This document shows positions 49,758 through 58,942 of a DNA stretch of 64,000 bases, in pieces. The position numbers and the translations under genes were made by a program. Source of the stretch: Cellvibrionaceae bacterium 1162T.S.0a.05. Its GTDB lineage: Bacteria; Pseudomonadota; Gammaproteobacteria; Pseudomonadales; Cellvibrionaceae. The notes under the pieces were generated by a model that did not search any database, had not been told where the DNA came from, and saw only the letters and a list, made by a program, of their open reading frames with translations. Positions within the stretch are counted from its first letter, which is position 1. Each line of letters opens with the position of its first letter. Location: positions 1,950,392-2,014,391 of the forward strand of contig LANB01000001.1 of the NCBI GenBank assembly GCA_000964245.1, read 5' to 3'.

Positions 49758-50498
49758 ATGTTAATTATTCCCGCTATTGATTTAAAAGACGGCAAGTGTG
49801 TGCGTTTACGCCAGGGCTTGATGGATGATTCCACGGTTTTTTCCGACGACCCGGTTGCGATGGCCGCGCAATGGGTGGAGCAGGGCGCGCGTCGCTTACA
49901 CCTGGTTGATCTCAATGGCGCGTTTGCGGGCGAACCGGTAAACGGTGAAGTGGTCACCGAGATTGCCAAACGCTGGCCGGATTTACCCATTCAGATTGGT
50001 GGCGGTATTCGCTCGGCAGAAACCATCGAGCACTACCTGAAGGCGGGAGTGAATTACGTCATTATTGGCACCAAGGCAGTAAAAGAACCTGAATTTGTGA
50101 AAGCGATGTGTGCGCAATTTCCCGGTCATATTATTGTGGGTCTCGATGCAAAAAACGGTTTGGTTGCAACTGACGGTTGGGCAGAAGTATCGGAAGTGCG
50201 CGCTGTGGATTTGGCGAAACAATTTGCCGATGACGGCGTCAGTTCGGTGGTCTACACCGATATTGCACGTGATGGCATGATGCAAGGCGTTAACATCGAG
50301 GCGACGGTTGCGCTCGCCGAAGAAAGTGGTTTACCGATCATTGCGTCGGGCGGTGTCACCAATATGCAGGATATCGAAGCCCTTCATCAGGTTGCCGATG
50401 CCGGTATTGTTGGGGCGATTACAGGCCGCGCGATATACGAAGGCACCCTGGATCTCGCCAAAGCGCAAAGCTGGCTGGACGAGCAGGAACAGCCTTAA
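49758..50498 (+). CDS. hisA: Phosphoribosylformimino-5-aminoimidazole carboxamide ribotide isomerase
   Basis: 246 residues of (beta/alpha)8 barrel from ATG 49758. The catalytic aspartates sit in [15 protein letters not shown] and in [13 protein letters not shown]; phosphate-binding glycines are in QIGGGIRS and ASGGV. Start supported by AAGAAGTGAG upstream and family alignment; the frame upstream of it is shadow. Confidence 0.97.
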   Translation: MLIIPAIDLKDGKCVRLRQGLMDDSTVFSDDPVAMAAQWVEQGARRLHLVDLNGAFAGEPVNGEVVTEIAKRWPDLPIQIGGGIRSAETIEHYLKAGVNYVIIGTKAVKEPEFVKAMCAQFPGHIIVGLDAKNGLVATDGWAEVSEVRAVDLAKQFADDGVSSVVYTDIARDGMMQGVNIEATVALAEESGLPIIASGGVTNMQDIEALHQVADAGIVGAITGRAIYEGTLDLAKAQSWLDEQEQP

Positions 50499-50555
50499 TC
50501 AGACTCGATACAAGCACTCAAAACACGTAGTTAAAACAAGCCGGAGGCCGGACAC

Positions 50556-51329
50556 ATGCCACTCGCAAAACGCATTATTCCCTGCCTGGATGTCGATCAG
50601 GGCCGAGTCGTTAAAGGCGTGCAATTTGTTGATATTCGCGATGCGGGTGATCCGGTAGAAGTGTCGCGTCGATACAACGAGCAGGGCGCGGATGAAATTA
50701 CATTTCTCGATATTACCGCCAGCCACGAAGATCGCGCGACCACAGTCCATACCGTTGAAAAAATCGCAGCGGAAGTGTTTATCCCGCTCACCGTTGGTGG
50801 GGGAATTCGCGAGCTGGCGGACATTCGCAAAATGTTAAATGCGGGTGCCGACAAAGTCAGTATCAATTCAGCGGCCGTGAAAGAGCCCGAGTTTGTTAAA
50901 GCTGCCGCCGACAAGTTTGGTGCGCAATGCATTGTGGTAGCCATAGATGCGAAGTGTGTAAGCGCCGAAGGGGAAACGCCACGCTGGGAGATCTTCACCC
51001 ACGGCGGCCGCAAATCTACCGGCATCGATGCCGTTGAGTGGGCAGTGCGCATGACGGACTATGGTGCAGGAGAAATATTGCTCACCAGTATGGATCGGGA
51101 TGGAACCAAAAATGGTTTTGACCTCGGCGTGACGCGTGCTATCTCAGAGGCGGTGCCGGTGCCGGTGATCGCGTCGGGTGGGGTCGGGAATTTACAACAT
51201 CTTGTCGACGGTGTGATCAAAGGCGGCGCGGACGCAGTATTGGCAGCCAGTATTTTTCACTTTGGTGAATATTCAGTGCCGCAGGCCAAGGAATTTATGA
51301 GGGAGAGGGGCATAGAAGTCAGGTTGTGA
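50556..51329 (+). CDS. hisF: Imidazole glycerol phosphate synthase, cyclase subunit
   Basis: 257 residues of (beta/alpha)8 barrel. Catalytic aspartates in [14 protein letters not shown] (Asp11) and VVAIDAKCV (~Asp130); GGIREL and ASGGVGN bind phosphate. It receives ammonia from HisH and makes imidazole glycerol phosphate and AICAR. Last gene of the operon. Confidence 0.97.
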   Translation: MPLAKRIIPCLDVDQGRVVKGVQFVDIRDAGDPVEVSRRYNEQGADEITFLDITASHEDRATTVHTVEKIAAEVFIPLTVGGGIRELADIRKMLNAGADKVSINSAAVKEPEFVKAAADKFGAQCIVVAIDAKCVSAEGETPRWEIFTHGGRKSTGIDAVEWAVRMTDYGAGEILLTSMDRDGTKNGFDLGVTRAISEAVPVPVIASGGVGNLQHLVDGVIKGGADAVLAASIFHFGEYSVPQAKEFMRERGIEVRL

Positions 51330-51350
51330 ACCTGGCTTTCCGAAAGGAGA

Positions 51351-51377
51351 GGCAGAAGAGCCGGGGGCTCTCCTGCC
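51351..51377. terminator. Stem-loop between hisF and the convergent DUF6316-like gene
   Basis: GGCAGAAGAGCC/GGCTCTCCTGCC with one internal mismatch and a GGG loop. Strong stem without T run; position between convergent genes suggests termination. Confidence 0.6.
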
Positions 51378-51385
51378 AGGATCTA

Positions 51386-51607
51386 TCAGGCTGCAGCGCG
51401 GCCGTATTTTTCCAGGGTTTCTACTACTGAGGGCTCTGCGTGAATGATGAAGTCAATAAAATCACTCGCGCCAGTTTCCGCTTCCTGGAAGGTGTCGAAG
51501 GGGCCGATATCTACGCCTTCTCGAGTGCTGTAATACCAGTAATCGCCTTTTTGAAAGAAACGATTGGATCGTCCTGGTACGTTGCCGTTTTCACCTGTTC
51601 TGTTCAT
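51386..51607 (-). CDS. Small conserved protein, DUF6316-like
   Basis: 73 residues, soluble. The centre NRFFQKGDYWYYSTREGVDIGPFDTFQEAE suggests a short beta meander displaying aromatic residues, as in small DUF6316-like proteins of pseudomonads and relatives. Function unknown. Ribosome site GAGGATTG upstream of ATG 51607. The following spacer to 51898 (291 bases) shows no gene; only short half-repeats of GTGCA are visible (51710-51765). Confidence 0.75.
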   Translation of the reverse strand: MNRTGENGNVPGRSNRFFQKGDYWYYSTREGVDIGPFDTFQEAETGASDFIDFIIHAEPSVVETLEKYGRAAA

Positions 51608-51898
51608 GTATCAATCCTCTGTCTACGTTACCACTCCATTAACATTTGCCGTCTCTTGGTCCGGCTTTATGCTGTTCCAATAGCCAGTGTAACCTATTTT
51701 TAATAAATTGCGCACGTGGCCAAGGTGGCGCATTGTGCACGTTTTTTACTCAAAATGCACAAGAAACAATGCATTATTGCTAAATCCAAAGATATAGACG
51801 TCAAAAAGTGGGCTTTTAGGTCAAATCTTGTGCGAACCCTGTCACAGAGGGAGTGAGTATTGCGACAAGCGGGATGTAAAAAAGGATAACTGGTCGGA

Positions 51899-52717
51899 TT
51901 AAGGTGAATTTATGGTCAAAGCGCTGATGTTTTGAGCGCCACGAACGCGATTTTGAGGCTGTTTTACCTGCATGGCATTCAATAATTGCGAGATTCCAAC
52001 CAGCGTGAAGCCCTGCTTTTGTATCTCCGGCAATCGCGCTTCAAGCACAGCCAGAGTTTCCGGGTAAGGGTGGCCAATGGCTACGGCTTCTCCGTGTTGT
52101 GTGGCATGTGCTAACAGCTTATCCAGCTGGGTTTCTATGGCCTCAACCTCGCGTTGGTTGTCGAGAAAGACATCGCGGCTGGAGTGGGGTACCAGTGCCT
52201 GAGCCGCAATCTCGCCAGCCACGCTTTTTGCGGTGGTACGGCTATCAATAAAAAACAGGTTTTTTTCGAGCAAAATACTCATCAGCCAGGACATGCGTTC
52301 GCGGTCCTGGGTGAGCAAGCTACCCCCATGGTTATTCACACCAATTGCCTGCGGAATGGAAGTGAGCAGCTTGCGCGCGTGAGATTCAAATTCGTCTTTT
52401 TCCATCGCCGTCGTGAGGCCGCTTTCCCAGGAAATTTTCCGGCTGGGCGCCATGGGGAGATGAACGAGGATTTCCTTGGTACCGGTTTTTTCAGCGGCTT
52501 GTGCAAGGCGTTCCGCGTGGGGGCTGCCTGGGATAATCGCAACGGTGAGTGGTGCCTCCAGCGCGATACTTTGCTGGCCTTCACGCAAGCGATAACCTAG
52601 ATCATCAATGATGATCGCAATGCGCGGCCCGTCGGCCTGGTGCGAAAGAGAGGCTTCATCGATGAGCCTCTCACTGGGGGGAAGGAAAATAAGAATAAAG
52701 GCCAAAAATGCTGGCAT
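51899..52717 (-). CDS. Divergent polysaccharide deacetylase family protein (YibQ)
   Basis: 272 residues. A hydrophobic N-terminus (MPAFLAFILIFLPPS) is a probable signal or anchor. The catalytic fold is a divergent NodB barrel: IAIIIDDLGYRLREG, LPMAPSRKISWE, GVNNHGGSLLTQD, FFIDSRTT and AVAIGHPYPETL. These proteins are normally encoded beside envC and ctp, as here, and are thought to act on periplasmic glycan; activity is unproven. It follows ctp by one base. Confidence 0.9.
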   Translation of the reverse strand: MPAFLAFILIFLPPSERLIDEASLSHQADGPRIAIIIDDLGYRLREGQQSIALEAPLTVAIIPGSPHAERLAQAAEKTGTKEILVHLPMAPSRKISWESGLTTAMEKDEFESHARKLLTSIPQAIGVNNHGGSLLTQDRERMSWLMSILLEKNLFFIDSRTTAKSVAGEIAAQALVPHSSRDVFLDNQREVEAIETQLDKLLAHATQHGEAVAIGHPYPETLAVLEARLPEIQKQGFTLVGISQLLNAMQVKQPQNRVRGAQNISALTINSP

Positions 52718-52718
52718 A

Positions 52719-54113
52719 TTAACTGCGCTCGTCGGCGGAACTCTCGCTGCTGTTTTTGTCCGGTTTACTCATTAAAGGTTGCGGTGGGCGTTTGAGCAAG
52801 TGCAAACCTTTAATCAGATTCAAGGCTTCGTAAAGCTGGCTGTCGCGATCCTGAAGTTCGCGATTTGCTGCTGGCAGGCGATCACTGGATTTCACATCGC
52901 CGTTGCCGTTCGCGTTTTCAATATGCCCGCTCAAGTCGGCTTCAGTTACCTGATTGCGCGGGCGCACTGCCGTGACGCGAACGCGTTCAACTTCAATATC
53001 CGGCGCGATGCCTTGAGCTTGTATCGAGCGCCCACTGGGTGTGTAGTAAAGTGCAGTTGTTAATTTAATTGCACGATCATTGGTAACCGGAATCACTGAT
53101 TGCACGGAGCCTTTACCAAAACTGCGAATACCGAGAAGAATCGCCCGTTTTTGATCTTGCAGCGCACCCGCAACAATTTCTGAAGCCGATGCAGAGCCGT
53201 CATTAATCAATACAACGATGGGCAACCCTTGCAGTATATCGCCGGGCTGCGCATGAAATTCTGTACTGGAATCGTTCAAGCGCCCTTCGGTATAAACCAC
53301 CAGTCCGCCATCCAGAAACAGATCAGCCAACTGCACGGAAGCGTTGAGTACGCCCCCCGGATTATTACGTAAATCCAGAATTAAACCGTGCATATCCGGT
53401 TTGAGTGTCAACAGTTTTTCAATTTCTTTCTTCGCATCACGTGCTGTATTCAATTGGAACTGTGCAATTCGCAAGTAGCCAATACTGTCTTCCAGCATGT
53501 CGGAACGGACACTGCGCACGGTAATGATGTCGCGAGTCAGCGTGAGATCGAAGGGTTGCTCGACTCCATCGCGCACAACGGTAATCTTGATATCGCTGCC
53601 TTTCGGGCCTCGCATTTTCTCTACCGCTTCGTTCAGGGTAAGGCCTTTCACCGTTTCATCATCGAGTTTAATAATTAAATCGCCTGCTTCGACACCAGCA
53701 CGCGCCGCAGGGGTGTCATCGATCGGCGAAATAACTTTCACAAATCCATCTTCCATACCCACTTCGATACCGAGGCCACCAAACTCACCGCGTGTATTGA
53801 CCTGAAGATCATCAAAGGTGGATGCATCCAGGTAAGAGGAATGTGGGTCCAATTCCGAGAGCATGCCGCGGATGGCGTATTCGAGGAGGGTTTTATCATC
53901 AATTTCCTCGATATAGGCCTGACGGATATGTTCGTAGGCTTTGGTAAACATGCGCAGGTCTTCGAGTGGCAACACGCTGGTGGGTTCATGCTCTTCGGTA
54001 GGCGCAGCTGTTGCCGCTTCTGTCTGGCCGAAAACCTGAGCGCTCAACCCGAGGCATAAAACGAGCGGGATTAGGGCCGACAGGCCTGACAATTTGGAGG
54101 CTTTTACATTCAT
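52719..54113 (-). CDS. ctp: C-terminal processing protease, S41 family
   Basis: 464 residues with signal peptide (cut near VFGQ). PDZ domain ~100-185 (GGLGIEVGMEDGFVKVISPIDDTPAARAGVEAGDLI), then the S41 core: catalytic Ser in INDGSASASEIVAGALQ and Lys in RSFGKGSVQSV. CtpA-type proteases cut proteins after C-terminal residues and in relatives degrade peptidoglycan hydrolases. Context between envC and yibQ supports a cell-wall role. Confidence 0.95.
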   Translation of the reverse strand: MNVKASKLSGLSALIPLVLCLGLSAQVFGQTEAATAAPTEEHEPTSVLPLEDLRMFTKAYEHIRQAYIEEIDDKTLLEYAIRGMLSELDPHSSYLDASTFDDLQVNTRGEFGGLGIEVGMEDGFVKVISPIDDTPAARAGVEAGDLIIKLDDETVKGLTLNEAVEKMRGPKGSDIKITVVRDGVEQPFDLTLTRDIITVRSVRSDMLEDSIGYLRIAQFQLNTARDAKKEIEKLLTLKPDMHGLILDLRNNPGGVLNASVQLADLFLDGGLVVYTEGRLNDSSTEFHAQPGDILQGLPIVVLINDGSASASEIVAGALQDQKRAILLGIRSFGKGSVQSVIPVTNDRAIKLTTALYYTPSGRSIQAQGIAPDIEVERVRVTAVRPRNQVTEADLSGHIENANGNGDVKSSDRLPAANRELQDRDSQLYEALNLIKGLHLLKRPPQPLMSKPDKNSSESSADERS

Positions 54114-54155
54114 AATGATCTGTCTGAATCGTTATATTCTGTTTGTGTGTTTCTT

Positions 54156-54253
54156 ACCAGGTTGCTATCTGCATAACTATTTATCTATGCAGCCTGTGTA
54201 ACTATCTACCTGTGTAGCCGATGTATCTGTCTATCTATCCTATTTATACTTTG
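54156..54253. repeat. Imperfect short repeats between envC and ctp
   Basis: Two 25-base near-copies at 54175-54199 and 54200-54224 (both begin AACTAT and end TGT) and a run of CTAT/ATCT units to about 54253. The 210-base spacer holds nothing else visible. It lies in the likely shared transcript envC-ctp or in the ctp promoter region. Confidence 0.75.
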
Positions 54254-54323
54254 TAATAGGCGTTTTTCAACACGCATTGGTTACTTCGCACTTGCCGGCG
54301 TTTTCCAGCGCCAGAACTGTAAG

Positions 54324-55481
54324 TTAAGCAGGTTTAAACCAGCTGCGGGGGTTCGTTGGTTCGCCTTTGTGGCGCAGTTCAAAATACAGGGCTGCGCGTT
54401 CCTGGCCGCCACTGGTTCCAACGGTGGCGATGGTCTCTCCCCGGTTCACCCATTCGCCAAGTTCCTTATAAAGGACTTCATTGTGGGCGTAAAGCGTCAT
54501 GTAACCGCCACCGTGGTCAACGATGAGTAAAAGACCGTGTCCGCGCAGATAATCGGAATACACCACGCGGCCATGGTGGACGGCGACGACAGGGTTGCCA
54601 GTCGTGGCACCAATCAACATCCCTTCCCAGCGCAGCCGGTTACCGACCCGTGCACTCCCGTAATTGTGCAGAATCCGCCCGTTTGTGGGCCAGGGCAGTT
54701 TGCCCTTGAGCGAGGCGAAACTCTCCGCGTTACTCTGTAGATCGTCTTCACTGAGAAATTGTTTCACATTCGTCAAAATTCGCTGTAAGCGGGTACGATC
54801 GTTTTGCAGGTTTTTGAGTCTGGCATCGCCGCTGCGAAGGTCGGCTAAAAGTTTATCGAGGGTTTTCTTGCGTTGGCTTTGTTCAGACTGCAACGCCTGC
54901 CTTTGATTCTGCAAGCGGCTGAAATTACTTTGTAACTTTTCTGTTTCGTAGGTGATTTCCGGCTCGATTTTATTCAAGCGTTCAATCGTCCCCATGTAGG
55001 CCGTAATTTTTTCGGCGCGGGCCTGGATGATGTAGTCGTAGTATTTGAGATTGCGAGCAACACGCGCAGGCTCCTGTTGATTGAGCAACAGGCGCACACT
55101 GCTTTGCTGGCCAAGTTGCCAGGCTGATTTCAGATGCTGGCTAACAAATTTCTGTTGGGATTTTTTTTTTATTTGCAGTTCGCTGCGCTCGTCGTTCAGG
55201 TTCTTTAATTTTACTTTGCCATCATCCAGCTGTTTCTGAATTTGCCGCGCTTTTTCGCTGAGTTCACCGATGGTTTTCTCACTGCTTTGCAGAGACTTTT
55301 GCAATTCATCGCGCGAACTGCGTGTGGCTTCCAATTCCTTTTGTAACTCGGCGATGGACTTGCGCAACTCTTCGAGGCGGGCGCGATCGGCCGCTTCGTC
55401 GGCGTGCGCAGGCACAAATGCCAACGACAATAATGCACAGTAAACTACAACAGAAATTTTAATACGCATGGTCCTGAACAT
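54324..55481 (-). CDS. envC: Murein hydrolase activator EnvC
   Basis: 385 residues: signal peptide (cut near VPAHA), a long coiled coil (~28-250: DRARLEELRKSIAELQKELEATR...), and a LytM/M23 domain (~265-385). The LytM domain lacks the first zinc motif: the place of HxxxD reads RWEGMLIGATTGNPV, although FELRHKG keeps the last histidine. This matches EnvC, which activates amidases AmiA/AmiB rather than cutting wall itself. Gene order envC-ctp-yibQ is conserved. Confidence 0.94.
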   Translation of the reverse strand: MFRTMRIKISVVVYCALLSLAFVPAHADEAADRARLEELRKSIAELQKELEATRSSRDELQKSLQSSEKTIGELSEKARQIQKQLDDGKVKLKNLNDERSELQIKKKSQQKFVSQHLKSAWQLGQQSSVRLLLNQQEPARVARNLKYYDYIIQARAEKITAYMGTIERLNKIEPEITYETEKLQSNFSRLQNQRQALQSEQSQRKKTLDKLLADLRSGDARLKNLQNDRTRLQRILTNVKQFLSEDDLQSNAESFASLKGKLPWPTNGRILHNYGSARVGNRLRWEGMLIGATTGNPVVAVHHGRVVYSDYLRGHGLLLIVDHGGGYMTLYAHNEVLYKELGEWVNRGETIATVGTSGGQERAALYFELRHKGEPTNPRSWFKPA

Positions 55482-55615
55482 CTCCCTGGCTCAGTTTGCA
55501 CCTTTAGTGGGCAGGTTCGACAGATTGCCTAGTTTACCGCATTAGCGCTGGATTTTTCAGACCTAATCCGGGATCATTGCGCCCCAAAATTCAGAGAGTT
55601 TATGGGGGCAGCACT

Positions 55616-56362
55616 ATGTATAAATTGGTCTTGATACGTCACGGCGAGAGCCAGTGGAATCTCGAAAACCGTTTTACCGGTTGGCACGATGTCGATTTAA
55701 CCGATACCGGAATTCAACAAGCACGTTCAGGCGGGCGCATGTTGAAAGAGGCAGGCTTTCAGTTTGATCAAGCTTTTACCTCGGTCCTCACGCGAGCCGT
55801 ACGCACTCTCAATCTCGTTTTAGACGAAATGGACCAACTCTGGCTCCCGGTTCAGCGTCACTGGCGACTGAACGAGCGCCACTACGGGGCGCTCACCGGC
55901 CTCGATAAAGCCGAGACCGCAGCCAAGCACGGCGATGAGCAAGTCAAGATCTGGCGTCGCAGCTTCGATGTGCCGCCGCCCGAAGTCGACACCGACAGCC
56001 AACATTTCCCGGCACACGACCCGCGTTACAAGGGTATCGACCCCCGCGTTTTGCCTCGTGCAGAGAGTCTGGCCCTAACCATCGACCGCGTTCTCCCTTA
56101 TTGGCACGATGTGATTACCCCCTGCATTCAAAGTGGTAAGCGCGTCATTATTGCGGCCCACGGCAACAGCCTGCGTGCCCTGGTGAAATACCTCGATGAC
56201 CTGACTGCAGAGCAAATTCTCGAATTGAACATCCCCACCGGTATGCCGCTGGTTTATGAGCTTGATGAAAATATGCGTCCGATCAAGAGCGAATACCTTG
56301 GCGATCCGGAAGCCGTAAAAGCCATGATGGATGCGGTGGCAAACCAGGGTAAGGCTAAATAA
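55616..56362 (+). CDS. gpmA: 2,3-bisphosphoglycerate-dependent phosphoglycerate mutase
   Basis: 248 residues from ATG 55616. Phosphohistidine in [25 protein letters not shown], the second histidine in [19 protein letters not shown], and [31 protein letters not shown]. It interconverts 3- and 2-phosphoglycerate. Divergent from envC, single gene before the yibN promoter. Confidence 0.96.
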   Translation: MYKLVLIRHGESQWNLENRFTGWHDVDLTDTGIQQARSGGRMLKEAGFQFDQAFTSVLTRAVRTLNLVLDEMDQLWLPVQRHWRLNERHYGALTGLDKAETAAKHGDEQVKIWRRSFDVPPPEVDTDSQHFPAHDPRYKGIDPRVLPRAESLALTIDRVLPYWHDVITPCIQSGKRVIIAAHGNSLRALVKYLDDLTAEQILELNIPTGMPLVYELDENMRPIKSEYLGDPEAVKAMMDAVANQGKAK

Positions 56363-56393
56363 GGAAGTTTGGGAACCTCTATCAGGACGCTCT

Positions 56394-56421
56394 TTGGGGT
56401 AGGGGTTGAATCGTGTATACT
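56394..56421 (+). promoter_or_regulatory. Probable sigma-70 promoter of yibN-secB
   Basis: TTGGGG (56394-56399) and TATACT (56416-56421) with a 16-base spacer. The 5' leader then contains a hairpin GCTCCCG/CGGGAGC (56428-56447). Confidence 0.5.
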
Positions 56422-56479
56422 CGCGCGCTCCCGCATGGCCGGGAGCAATCGAGAACAGGTAATTTAAGCGGATTTTAGC

Positions 56480-56887
56480 GTGGGTTTTACAGAATTTCTT
56501 GCAGAACAATGGGTATTGGTCAGTATCTGGGCTGTGCTTATTGCTGCCTTCCTTTGGACAGAGACCCGCAAGGGCGGTAAGGCCTTAAGCCATCACGAAG
56601 TCACTCGCATGCTCAATGCCGGTGAAGCCATCGTGCTGGATGTGCGCGACGCCAAGGAATTTGGAACAGGCCACATCGTCGATTCCATCAACATTCCCTA
56701 TGCCAAACTTAATGACCGCGCGTCAGAGCTGGAAAAGCACAAGGCGCGCACGGTTGTTGTTGTCGATAAGATCGGCCAACACGCCGGTTCAGCTGGCAAG
56801 ATTCTCAAAGACAAAGGCTTTGATGTTGCGCGTTTACAAGGCGGCATCAGTGAATGGGCCGGGCAAAACCTGCCTTTGGTGAAATAG
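56480..56887 (+). CDS. Rhodanese-like domain protein (YibN type), no active-site cysteine
   Basis: 135 residues: one membrane segment (WVLVSIWAVLIAAFLW, 11-26) and a cytoplasmic rhodanese fold (VLDVRDAKEFGTGHIVDSINIPY, RLQGGISEWAGQNLPLV). The sequence contains no cysteine at all; the active-site loop position reads VVDKIGQHAG. It cannot be a sulfurtransferase by the usual mechanism. E. coli YibN also sits near secB and has been linked to membrane-protein insertion. GTG 56480 start; 35 bases before secB. Confidence 0.88.
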   Translation: MGFTEFLAEQWVLVSIWAVLIAAFLWTETRKGGKALSHHEVTRMLNAGEAIVLDVRDAKEFGTGHIVDSINIPYAKLNDRASELEKHKARTVVVVDKIGQHAGSAGKILKDKGFDVARLQGGISEWAGQNLPLVK

Positions 56888-56921
56888 CCCCCCGCAAAAC
56901 CCCATAGTAACAGGCAAGATT

Positions 56922-57428
56922 ATGACTGAAGAAAACTCCAGCGCGGCAGCAAGCGAAGCCAACGCCAGTGTGCCGACTTTTGCAATTAAACGTATTTTTG
57001 TTCGCGACCTTTCTTTCGAGATGCCCGAAGGCCTGGAAGCCTTTGCGCTCAAAGCGGCCCCCAAGGTTGCCCAGGATCTCAACACAGAAATTAACAACAT
57101 CGATGACAGCCATTTTATGGTGACATTGAAAATGACCGTGACCGTAAAATCGGATGAAGATAAAGTTGCATACTTAATTGAAGTGCATCAAAGCGGTATT
57201 TTTGAAATTGCCGGTTTCCCTTCTGCGCACCTCAAGCACGTTTTGACAGCACAGTGCCCGACAATTCTTTACCCTTATATTCGCGAAGCCATTGACTCGG
57301 TTGTCGTGAAGGCTGGATTCCCTCCGCTGGTGTTGCCACCGCTAAATTTTGATGCAATTGTTGCCAAAGCAACGGCAGAAGCACAGGCACGCGCTGCCGA
57401 GGCTGCGCCAACTGAAGGCAACGCTTGA
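56922..57428 (+). CDS. secB: Protein-export chaperone SecB
   Basis: 168 residues. It holds preproteins unfolded and passes them to SecA. Core segments: FAIKRIFVRDLSFEMP, HFMVTLKMTVTVK, EVHQSGIFEIAGF and CPTILYPYIREAIDSVVVKAGFPPLVLPPLNFDAI. The C-terminal tail is alanine-glutamate rich. The usual grxC between yibN and secB is absent here. Confidence 0.97.
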   Translation: MTEENSSAAASEANASVPTFAIKRIFVRDLSFEMPEGLEAFALKAAPKVAQDLNTEINNIDDSHFMVTLKMTVTVKSDEDKVAYLIEVHQSGIFEIAGFPSAHLKHVLTAQCPTILYPYIREAIDSVVVKAGFPPLVLPPLNFDAIVAKATAEAQARAAEAAPTEGNA

Positions 57429-57452
57429 TCATTTTTTTATATAAAGAAAAAT

Positions 57453-57480
57453 AAAAAACGCACCCAAGGGTGCGTTTTTT
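57453..57480. terminator. Bidirectional terminator between secB and ntrC
   Basis: AAAAAACGCACCC/GGGTGCGTTTTTT around AA: a perfect stem with A and T tracts on both sides, serving the convergent genes. Confidence 0.93.
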
Positions 57481-57514
57481 GTTTGTGCTTTAAGTTGTTT
57501 GTATTTTTAGTGCC

Positions 57515-58942
57515 TTAGGCGCTTTCTTCTTCCGGCCCCATTGCCATGCCGAGTTCCTTGAGCTTACGCGTGAGGGTATTCCGGCCCCAGCCCAGCAAAT
57601 TAGCGGCGTCGCGTTTACGGCCAGCGGTATGCTTTAAGGCAATTTCAATCAAGGCGCGCTCGAAAGTCGGCACTGCTTCCGCCAAAATTTCTTTTTGACC
57701 GCAGGCGAGGGCCTGGTCGGCCCAATGGCGCAAGGCCTTGTCCCAATCGCCACTCGGTGTATCGGCAGTGCGAGTTTCCATTAATTCTGGTGGCAAATCC
57801 TCGACATGCACTTCGCGGCCGGACGCCATAACCGTAATCCAGCGGCAGGTGTTTTCCAACTGACGCACGTTACCGGGCCAACTTAAATTACTCATGTATT
57901 TTTCGGCATCGATGCTGAGTACTTTGGGTTCGACATCCAACTCGCTGGCGGCACGCCGTAAAAAATGTTGCGCGAGTTTGGGAATATCTTCGCGGCGTTC
58001 ACTCATGCGTGGCAGGTGAATACGAATGACATTCAAGCGGTGAAATAAATCTTCACGAAAGCGGCCTTCTTCCACCAGGGTTTCCAGGTTTTGGTGAGTC
58101 GCCGCAATAATGCGCACGTTGACTTTAATTGCCGTGTGGCCGCCAACGCGATAGAACTCACCGTCGGCAAGTACGCGCAATAAACGTGTTTGTGTTTCCG
58201 GCGGCATATCGCCAATTTCGTCGAGAAATAAAGTTCCACCGTCGGCTTGCTGGAAGCGACCCTGACGTTGTGCAGCGGCACCGGTAAACGCGCCTTTTTC
58301 GTGACCGAATAATTCAGACTCAATCAAATCGCGCGGAATTGCGGCCATGTTGAGCGCAATAAAGGGGCCTTCCTTACGCGGGCTGTGTTTGTGCAAAGCG
58401 CGCGCGACCAATTCTTTACCGGTACCGGATTCACCATTAATTAACACCGTAATGTTGGATTGCGATAAGCGGCCGATCGCGCGAAACACTTCCTGCATTG
58501 CGGGCGCTTCGCCAATAATTTCTGTATCAATTGCGCCGTTGCTAGCTTCCGGTTCGCTCGCTTCCTGCTCATTGGCATGCGCCAGCGCACGTTGGGTCAC
58601 GGCAACCGCCTCGTCAACGTCAAACGGTTTCGGTAAATACTCGAACGCACCGCCCTGGTATGCGGAAACGGCGCTGTCGAGATCCGAATGCGCCGTCATA
58701 ATAATAATGGGCAGCGATGGATGTTCGCGTTGCATGGCGTTCAGTAAACTGAGGCCATCCATACCCGGCATACGTACATCGCTGATGATGGCATCCGGCG
58801 TTTCGGTTTTTAATTGGTTAATGGCTTTGTCGCCTGACTCAAAGCAGTTGGTATTAATGCCGGACTGTTGCAGGGCTTTTTCCAGTACCCAGCGAATTGA
58901 ACGGTCGTCGTCAATAATCCAAACAAGATTCGGCTTATGCAT
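57515..58942 (-). CDS. glnG: Nitrogen regulation response regulator NtrC
   Basis: 475 residues. Receiver domain with phosphoacceptor Asp55 ([12 protein letters not shown]); AAA+ sigma-54 activator domain with Walker [14 protein letters not shown], the GAFTGA loop ([10 protein letters not shown]) and Walker [15 protein letters not shown]-terminal Fis-type helix-turn-helix ([25 protein letters not shown]). Phosphorylated by NtrB under nitrogen limitation, it drives sigma-54 promoters. Its start overlaps the ntrB end by eight bases. The sigma-54 promoter at 743 is one possible target type. Confidence 0.97.
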   Translation of the reverse strand: MHKPNLVWIIDDDRSIRWVLEKALQQSGINTNCFESGDKAINQLKTETPDAIISDVRMPGMDGLSLLNAMQREHPSLPIIIMTAHSDLDSAVSAYQGGAFEYLPKPFDVDEAVAVTQRALAHANEQEASEPEASNGAIDTEIIGEAPAMQEVFRAIGRLSQSNITVLINGESGTGKELVARALHKHSPRKEGPFIALNMAAIPRDLIESELFGHEKGAFTGAAAQRQGRFQQADGGTLFLDEIGDMPPETQTRLLRVLADGEFYRVGGHTAIKVNVRIIAATHQNLETLVEEGRFREDLFHRLNVIRIHLPRMSERREDIPKLAQHFLRRAASELDVEPKVLSIDAEKYMSNLSWPGNVRQLENTCRWITVMASGREVHVEDLPPELMETRTADTPSGDWDKALRHWADQALACGQKEILAEAVPTFERALIEIALKHTAGRKRDAANLLGWGRNTLTRKLKELGMAMGPEEESA

